Part shown: positions 18,334 to 23,655 of the stretch, one piece after another
Position numbering within the stretch: position 1 is the first letter of the stretch
How the letters are laid out: the number at the start of each line of letters is the position of its first letter
NCBI GenBank assembly: GCA_021731215.1
Contig: JAKFXU010000439.1
Coordinates: 1-23,655 of the forward strand
Length of the DNA: 23,655 bases
Source: Rhodoferax sp.
Lineage (GTDB): Bacteria > Pseudomonadota > Gammaproteobacteria > Burkholderiales > Burkholderiaceae_C
Direction of reading: 5' to 3'
Made by a program: the position numbers and the translations under genes
The notes under the pieces: generated by a model
What the model saw: only the letters and a program-made list of their open reading frames with translations
The model's database searches: none
Told to the model about the DNA's origin: nothing

Positions 18334-21291
18334 ATGACTGAAGCAGACACCCAACTCGCCCTCTCCCTTGGCCTGACAGCCAAAACCAAGCAACTCTGCC
18401 TTGGCCTGGAATCCGGCGCTGCCGACATTCTGGAACAGGTGACGCCCACCACCGCCGAGTTGCTGATGTGGTGGTTTGGCGAGGACATGGTGCTCGCACG
18501 CAGCGGGCTGAACTTTCACGCCGGGCAAAAGCAAGCTATTCTGAACGCCATCGTGGCGCACGAGGTGCTGGGCCAGGGGCATGCGCACTGGACACTGCTC
18601 GACCTCTACAAAAACTGTGCGCCCGACGCACTGTTGACCGGCACGCGCATGAACGAGGTGGCGCAGGCCAAACACGCGCACCCAAAATACTGCTTCAAGA
18701 TGGCCACCGGCACCGGCAAGACCTGGGTGCTGCAGGCGCTGCTAATCTGGCAAGTGCTCAACAAGACGGCGACGCTGGCTGAAGGCATGGACGACGCCCG
18801 CTTTACGCGCCAATTCATGGTGGTGGCGCCGGGGTTGATTGTGTATGAGCGGCTGCTGGATGCGTTTTGCGGCAAGCTGATTGAAAACGGCAACGGCTCG
18901 CGTAACTTTGCCACCTCGGACATGGCCCGGTTTGCCGACCTGTTCATGCCCGACGCCCACCGGGATGCCGTATTCGCCTTTGTGCGCGGCAACGTGTGCA
19001 ATAAAAACGAGATTGGTCTGAAAGCCACCGGCAACGGCATGATCGCCATCACCAACTGGCACCTGCTCAATGAAGGCGACACCTTGGAGGAGGTGGAAGA
19101 AGTGGAAGCCCTGGGCGCGCCGCTGGAGCCGCAGCAGGTGATTGATGCGGTGCTGCCGCTCACGCCCGGTCGCGCCACCGGCAACAGCCTGGACGTGCTG
19201 GACCGGCGCTACGCACGCGGCAATGTGCTGGAGTTTTTGGCAGGGCTGCCGGAACTGATGGTGTTCAACGACGAGGCGCACCACATTCATGAATTCAAGC
19301 GCGAAGGCGAAAGCACCGAGGTGGAATGGCAAAAGAGCCTGTCGCGTATCGCCGAAACCAAGGGCCGGCGCTTTGTGCAGGTGGATTTTTCAGCGACGCC
19401 TTACAACGATGTGGGCGCTGGCAAGAACAAGCGCAAGCTGTACTTCCCGCACATCATCACGGACTTTGACCTGAAGGACGCCATGCGCGCCGGGCTGGTC
19501 AAGTCGCTGGTGCTGGACCGGCGCAAGGAGATTGGCGCGCTGCCGCTGGAGTTCAAGGCCGAGCGCGATGATGACGGTAACCCTATCTTGAGCGAAGGCC
19601 AGTGCGTGATGCTGCGCGCCGGCCTGAAAAAGCTGCGCAAGCTGGAGACCGACTTTGCCGGGATTGACATGGAGCGCCACCCGAAGATGCTGGTGGTGTG
19701 CGAGGACACCAGCGTGTCGCCGCTGGTGGCGGCTTTTCTGCAGGAGCAGGAAGGGCTGACCCTGGACGAGGTGATGACCATCGACTCGGGCAAGAAGGCC
19801 GAGCTGGGCGAGAAGGACTGGGCGCCGGTGCGCGAGCGCCTGTTCAGCGTGGACCGGCACGCCACGCCGCGCGTGATCGTCAGCGTGCTGATGCTGCGCG
19901 AGGGCTTTGACGTGAACAACATCTGCGTGATCGTGCCGCTGCGCAGTTCGCAAGCGCAGATTCTGCTGGAGCAGACCATTGGCCGGGGCCTGCGGCTGAT
20001 GTGGCGCGACGACGAGTACACCGACCTGAAACGCGAGAACCGGGAACGCATCAACGCCGGGCAGGAGCCGGGCAGCCTGCTCGATGTGCTGTCCATCGTG
20101 GAGCACCCGGCTTTTCAGTCGTTCTATGATGAGCTGATCCAGGAAGGCCTGGCGGGCACCACGGGCGACGGCATGGACGACACGAGTGCGACCGGCGATG
20201 TGATCGCCGCCGGGTTGCGCGCGGGCTACGAGGCGTTTGACTTCGGCATTCCGTTCATCTTGCAAGAGGCGGACGAAGTGCGTGACCACCATGCGCTGGA
20301 CCTCACAGCCCTGCCGGTCTTCACAGGTCTGACGCACGCTGAAATGATCGAACGGCTCGGCAAGGGCGACACCTTCATTTCGCAAGACCTGCAAAGCGCC
20401 ACCCTGTTTGGCGACTACCGGGTGGATGGCGCGGTGATGAACGTGGGCGGCTACAACGAATATTTGTCGCGTCTCACGCGGCGCATCAGCCAGGCGCTGA
20501 GCGAGCCTGTCCCGAAGGGCAACAAGGTGGCCACGCACCTGGCCAAGCCCTACTTGCAGGTGAACACGGCGGAGCTGACCGGCTGGCTGGACGACTACAT
20601 CTGGACGCAGCTCTTCGGCGCGACCTTCAACCCGCTCGATGCCGAAAACTGGCGCGTGTTGCTGCTGCAGCCGGTGGTGGATCACATCACCAAGGTGTTT
20701 GCGGTGGCACTGCTGGAGTCCGAGCAAAAGCATGTGACGGGCCAGACCGAGGTGCACTTGCGACGCCTGTCCGAAGTGCCGCGCCTGATGATGCGCGAGA
20801 GCCATTCGGTGGAGGTCAGCAAGTGCATCTACACCCGGCTGGCCTGGCCGGCGCAGAGCGGCGGGCTGGAGCGCGCCTTCATCCACTGGGCGCAGGCCGA
20901 CACGCAGGTTGAGGCCTTTTGCAAGATCAGCGAAAACCGCCACACCTTTGCCCGGCTGCGCTACGTGAAGGACGACGGCCTGCCCGCGTTCTATTCACCC
21001 GACTTTCTGGTGCGCACCGGGCAGGCGGTCTATCTGGTGGAAACCAAGGCGCAGCAGCAAACTATTCACCCCAACGTGCAGCGCAAGCTCAAAGCCGCGT
21101 TGGCCTGGTGCGAACGCATCAATGGATTGAGCGCCGGGCAACGCGGCGGCGCCCCCTGGCATTACGTGCTGCTGGCGGAAAACGTGGTGACCGAGTGGCA
21201 GGCCAAGGGCGCGCGCCTGGCCGAGCTGCTGGACTACGCCCGACTGCGACCACTGGCCAACGCCTCGCTGCAATCTCAATTGGCGTTTTAG
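18334..21291 (+). CDS. res: Type III restriction endonuclease, Res subunit
   Basis: This 985-residue protein is a superfamily 2 helicase-nuclease. Walker A is KMATGTGKT (about 122-130), motif II FNDEAHHIHEF (about 310-320), motif III-like VDFSATPYNDV, motif V LREGFDVNNICVIVPLR and motif VI QTIGRGLRLMW. Near the C-terminus YSPDFLV and YLVETKAQQQ (about 887-908) form the PD-(D/E)xK nuclease site. Res normally cuts DNA in a complex with Mod, which supplies sequence recognition. Here the adjacent mod is only a C-terminal remnant, so Res lacks its usual partner unless one is encoded elsewhere. ATG at 18334 lies 55 bases from the divergent higB start. Confidence 0.9.
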   Translation: MTEADTQLALSLGLTAKTKQLCLGLESGAADILEQVTPTTAELLMWWFGEDMVLARSGLNFHAGQKQAILNAIVAHEVLGQGHAHWTLLDLYKNCAPDALLTGTRMNEVAQAKHAHPKYCFKMATGTGKTWVLQALLIWQVLNKTATLAEGMDDARFTRQFMVVAPGLIVYERLLDAFCGKLIENGNGSRNFATSDMARFADLFMPDAHRDAVFAFVRGNVCNKNEIGLKATGNGMIAITNWHLLNEGDTLEEVEEVEALGAPLEPQQVIDAVLPLTPGRATGNSLDVLDRRYARGNVLEFLAGLPELMVFNDEAHHIHEFKREGESTEVEWQKSLSRIAETKGRRFVQVDFSATPYNDVGAGKNKRKLYFPHIITDFDLKDAMRAGLVKSLVLDRRKEIGALPLEFKAERDDDGNPILSEGQCVMLRAGLKKLRKLETDFAGIDMERHPKMLVVCEDTSVSPLVAAFLQEQEGLTLDEVMTIDSGKKAELGEKDWAPVRERLFSVDRHATPRVIVSVLMLREGFDVNNICVIVPLRSSQAQILLEQTIGRGLRLMWRDDEYTDLKRENRERINAGQEPGSLLDVLSIVEHPAFQSFYDELIQEGLAGTTGDGMDDTSATGDVIAAGLRAGYEAFDFGIPFILQEADEVRDHHALDLTALPVFTGLTHAEMIERLGKGDTFISQDLQSATLFGDYRVDGAVMNVGGYNEYLSRLTRRISQALSEPVPKGNKVATHLAKPYLQVNTAELTGWLDDYIWTQLFGATFNPLDAENWRVLLLQPVVDHITKVFAVALLESEQKHVTGQTEVHLRRLSEVPRLMMRESHSVEVSKCIYTRLAWPAQSGGLERAFIHWAQADTQVEAFCKISENRHTFARLRYVKDDGLPAFYSPDFLVRTGQAVYLVETKAQQQTIHPNVQRKLKAALAWCERINGLSAGQRGGAPWHYVLLAENVVTEWQAKGARLAELLDYARLRPLANASLQSQLAF

Positions 21292-21303
21292 ATCAAATAC
21301 CAT

Positions 21304-22059
21304 TTACCGCACCGCATCCCACACCAGCTTGATGCCGGTCAGGAACATACCCACGTACAGCAGCCGGTAAAACAGCACGGGGTCGATGCGCCGGGCCAGC
21401 TTCACGCCCACCCACACGCCAATCGGCGCGATTGGCAGCAGCACCAGCGAGGTCGCCATGTTGCGCGTGTCGAGCAAGCCCAGCCAGGCGTAGGGAATCC
21501 ATTTGGACAGGTTGATGACGAAGAAAAAGAAGGCCATGGTGGCGGTGAACTTGACCGGTGACAGGCGTAGCGGAATCACGTAGGCGCTGATCGGCGGGCC
21601 GCCGGCATGGGCGATGAAACTGGTAAAACCCGAGGTGATGGTCAAAATCGCGCCCATCCATCGGGGCGGTGGTGCGCTGTCAACCTTGGGGGCAAACAGC
21701 AGGCGCTGCGCCAGAAATAGCAGGGTGAAGACACCCACCATGCCGGCCACGATGTGGGCGTCAAGCACCTTGAACAGCAGCGCCCCGATCACAATACCGA
21801 CCAGCCCGCACGGGATCAAAAACTTCAGTAATTTCAGGTCGAAGTCCTTGCGAAACGCCGCCATGCCCAGTATGTCCATCAGCAGCAGCACCGGCATCAA
21901 AATGGCAGCCGCCTGCGGCACCGACACCGCCAGCGCCATCATGGGCACGGCCAGCGAACCAAAGCCGGCGCCAAAGCCGCTTTTACTCACGCCCAGCAAC
22001 AAGACAGCGGGGATGGTGACGGCGTAGAAGTAGGGGTCGGTGATGAGGGGCAAGCTCAA
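21304..22059 (-). CDS. TauE/SafE-family sulfite/organic anion exporter
   Basis: The 251-residue polytopic membrane protein shows several hydrophobic spans: FYAVTIPAVLLLGVSKSGFG then AGFGSLAVPMMALAVSVPQA, AAILMPVLLLMDILGMAAFR, IPCGLVGIVIGALLFKVLDA, TSFIAHAGGPPISAYVIPLR, and LFYRLLYVGMFLTGIKLVWD. The LGVSKSGFGAGFG and AHAGGPP motifs are typical of this family of sulfonate/sulfite or carboxylate transporters. TTG at 22059 is preferred: GGAG lies five bases upstream and it overlaps the thiolase stop (TTGA). The longer frame upstream is antisense-free but belongs to the thiolase. It is coupled to pcaF; the substrate is unknown. Confidence 0.85.
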   Translation of the reverse strand: MSLPLITDPYFYAVTIPAVLLLGVSKSGFGAGFGSLAVPMMALAVSVPQAAAILMPVLLLMDILGMAAFRKDFDLKLLKFLIPCGLVGIVIGALLFKVLDAHIVAGMVGVFTLLFLAQRLLFAPKVDSAPPPRWMGAILTITSGFTSFIAHAGGPPISAYVIPLRLSPVKFTATMAFFFFVINLSKWIPYAWLGLLDTRNMATSLVLLPIAPIGVWVGVKLARRIDPVLFYRLLYVGMFLTGIKLVWDAVR

Positions 22060-23258
22060 ACCCGCTCCAATATCACAGCGATGCCCTGGCCGACACCAAT
22101 GCACATGGTGCACAACGCGTAACGGCCGCCGCTGGCGTGCAGGCGGTTGACCGCCGTGGTCGCCAGCCGTGCGCCGGAAGCGCCCAGCGGGTGGCCGAGC
22201 GCAATCGCGCCGCCCCAGGCGTTGACGCGCGGGTCGTCGTCTGGCAGGCCGAGCAGACGCAGCACGGCCAGCCCTTGGGCGGCAAAGGCTTCGTTGAGCT
22301 CGATCACGTCCATTTGTTCGATTTTCAAACCGGTCAAAGCCAGCACCTTTTGCGTCGCCGGCGCCGGGCCAATGCCCATGATGCGCGGCGCCACGCCAAC
22401 GGTGGCCATGGCGACGACACGGGCGCGCGGCGTCAGGCCGTTCCTGGCCGCTGTCTTTTCGTCCGCCAGCAACAGGGCACAAGCGCCGTCGTTGACGCCG
22501 CTGGCGTTGCCGGCGGTCACAGTGCCGTCCGCACGCACGATCGGTTTGAGTTTGGCCAGCGCCTCCAGCGAGGTTGCGCGCGGGTGTTCGTCCTGGTCCA
22601 CGATCACTGCGTCGCCCTTCTTTTGGGCAATGGTCACGGGCGTGATTTCGCGCGCCAGATGGCCGGCCTCTTGCGCCGCTACCGCCTTCATCTGGCTGGC
22701 CAGCGCCATGCGGTCCTGCGCCGCGCGTTCTATTTTGAATTCGGTCGCCACGTTCTCGGCGGTCTCGGGCATGCTGTCCACGCCATAGTTCTCCTTCATC
22801 AATTTATTGATGAAGCGCCAGCCGATGGTGCTGTCATAGACCGTGTTACTGCGGCTGAACGCAGTGTCGGCTTTGGGCATGACAAAGGGCGCGCGGCTCA
22901 TGCTCTCGACCCCGCCGGCGATCATGAATGTCGCCTCACCGGCCTTGATGGCGCGGGCGGCCGTGCCCACCGCATCCAGGCCCGAGCCGCACAGACGGTT
23001 CAGGGTGGCGCCCGGCACGTCGATCGGCAGACCGGCCAGCAGGGACGCCATGTGCGCGACGTTGCGGTTGTCTTCACCGGCCTGGTTGGCGCAACCGAAG
23101 ATCACATCGGTCACCGCCTGCCAGTCCACTTGGGGGTTGCGCAGCATCAGGGCCTTGAGCGGGATGGCGCCCAGGTCGTCGGCGCGCACGCTGCTCAGGG
23201 CACCGCCGTAACGGCCGAAGGGCGTGCGGATGGCGTCGCAAATATAGGCTTGGGTCAT
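22056..23258 (-). CDS. pcaF: 3-oxoadipyl-CoA / acetyl-CoA acyltransferase (thiolase)
   Basis: This 400-residue degradative thiolase cleaves 3-oxoadipyl-CoA to succinyl-CoA and acetyl-CoA in aromatic catabolism (beta-ketoadipate pathway). The N-terminus AYICDAIRTPFGRYGGALSS is typical of PcaF. The nucleophilic Cys is in TLNRLCGSGLDA (Cys90), NEAFAAQ is present, GHPLGASGAR holds His356 and the second catalytic Cys is in CTMCIGVGQG (Cys386). It is complete. No other pca genes appear in the window, so the precise acyl-CoA substrate rests on sequence similarity. The divergent tctC-like gene starts 83 bases away. Confidence 0.85.
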   Translation of the reverse strand: MTQAYICDAIRTPFGRYGGALSSVRADDLGAIPLKALMLRNPQVDWQAVTDVIFGCANQAGEDNRNVAHMASLLAGLPIDVPGATLNRLCGSGLDAVGTAARAIKAGEATFMIAGGVESMSRAPFVMPKADTAFSRSNTVYDSTIGWRFINKLMKENYGVDSMPETAENVATEFKIERAAQDRMALASQMKAVAAQEAGHLAREITPVTIAQKKGDAVIVDQDEHPRATSLEALAKLKPIVRADGTVTAGNASGVNDGACALLLADEKTAARNGLTPRARVVAMATVGVAPRIMGIGPAPATQKVLALTGLKIEQMDVIELNEAFAAQGLAVLRLLGLPDDDPRVNAWGGAIALGHPLGASGARLATTAVNRLHASGGRYALCTMCIGVGQGIAVILERV

Positions 23259-23341
23259 GGCGAAATTCCTGTGGGAGTTCAGTTACAGTTTCTGTGGAAG
23301 AATCAATAGACTGACACACCACAACACACTTGGAGACAAAC

Positions 23342-23655
23342 ATGCGTACTTTACCCCTCAAGGCCACCAACCGGCCCATTCGCACATTGGCCTGCGCATT
23401 ACTTCTGGCCCTGTCCAGCCTGGCACCCGCCGCCTGGGCGCAAAGCTACCCCAACAAACCGCTGAAATTTGTGGTGCCGTTCCCGGCCGGCAGTGCCACT
23501 GATGCCATAGGCCGCATCGTGGCCCAGGGTATGGGAGAGGCCCTCGGTCAGGCATCCACCATTGAAAACAAGGCCGGTGCCAACGGCATTCTGGGGGCCG
23601 AGGCAGTCAAGTCCGCCGCCGCCGACGGCTACACCTTTCTGGTCACCACCAGCAC
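23342..23655 (+). CDS. Bug-family (TctC) tripartite tricarboxylate transporter receptor, partial
   Basis: ATG at 23342, with GGAG seven bases upstream, opens a signal peptide (basic MRTLPLKATNRPIRTLACAL, hydrophobic LLALSSLAPAAWAQ). It is followed by SYPNKPLKFVVPFPAGSATD then AIGRIVAQGMGEALGQASTI then ENKAGANGILGAEAVKSAAA. This is the Bug/TctC domain beginning, with conserved YPxKP, VPFPAG and ENKxGANG motifs. These periplasmic receptors bind carboxylates such as aromatic or dicarboxylic acids and are very abundant in Burkholderiales. It is cut by the window end after about 105 residues. Between it and pcaF a weak TTACAG-18-TAGACT pair (23283-23312) might be its promoter. Confidence 0.9.
   Translation, partial: MRTLPLKATNRPIRTLACALLLALSSLAPAAWAQSYPNKPLKFVVPFPAGSATDAIGRIVAQGMGEALGQASTIENKAGANGILGAEAVKSAAADGYTFLVTTS

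Noticed and set aside
19390..20943. 517-codon minus-strand open frame across res
   Set aside because: Antisense shadow of the Res helicase; His/Arg/Gln-rich with no recognisable pattern.
5000..21000. CRISPR array or tRNA gene as island attachment site
   Set aside because: No regularly spaced short repeats and no tRNA-like cloverleaf were seen; the direct repeats found are two-copy only.
21304..22482. 392-codon version of the TauE/SafE gene
   Set aside because: The first 140 codons lie within the thiolase and show no membrane segments or family similarity; the TTG at 22059 has a good Shine-Dalgarno and overlaps the thiolase stop.
22137..23309. 390-codon plus-strand frame across the thiolase
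   Set aside because: Antisense to pcaF, which has all catalytic motifs.

Overview
The window looks like chromosomal DNA of a GC-rich betaproteobacterium, most likely Burkholderiales/Comamonadaceae (Rhodoferax/Polaromonas-like). This rests on gene content: a pcaF-type thiolase, a Bug-family TctC receptor, and a btuB-cobB-btuF cobalamin operon next to bluB. It is an inference; no rRNA or marker gene is present.

Left part (1-5475), conserved metabolism. A leftward operon btuB (1760-3592), cobB/cbiA (370-1746) and a BtuF-like binding protein (1-373, cut by the window edge) takes up and remodels corrinoids. The rightward gene bluB (4144-4902) makes the B12 lower ligand. Both transcripts begin with a cobalamin riboswitch, and the two aptamers lie back to back with about 40 bp between them, so the two promoters share the same DNA. 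trmL (4981-5475) follows.

Middle part (5466-21291), a defense and toxin-antitoxin island of intact and broken modules. From left to right it holds: a MaoC-like tail fragment; an orphan ParA-like ATPase; an unidentified gene remnant; a toxin-antitoxin-SecB-like chaperone (TAC) cassette between two direct repeats that encode an HsdS-like C-terminus; an intact XRE-ImmA/IrrE protease gene whose DUF4411 partner stops after 17 codons; an RloA/RloB (AbiL-like) ATPase-TOPRIM pair; a RES-Xre pair whose RES gene is cut and fused to a second, antisense ImmA start; the remainder of a DUF4411 gene, frameshifted; a two-gene AAA+ ATPase/subtilisin-like protease operon behind several inverted repeats; and a type III restriction locus with an intact res, a mod reduced to its C-terminus and carrying REP-like palindromes, and a higBA pair between them.

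Right part (21304-23655), conserved metabolism again: a TauE/SafE exporter, a 3-oxoadipyl-CoA thiolase (pcaF) and the start of a TctC-type solute receptor.

The best candidate for an under-described system is the AAA+/subtilase operon (12949-16290) with its inverted-repeat control region. Next come the TAC cassette and the short-homology scars (HsdS tails, ImmA starts, the 28-bp DUF4411 repeat), which record how modules were exchanged.
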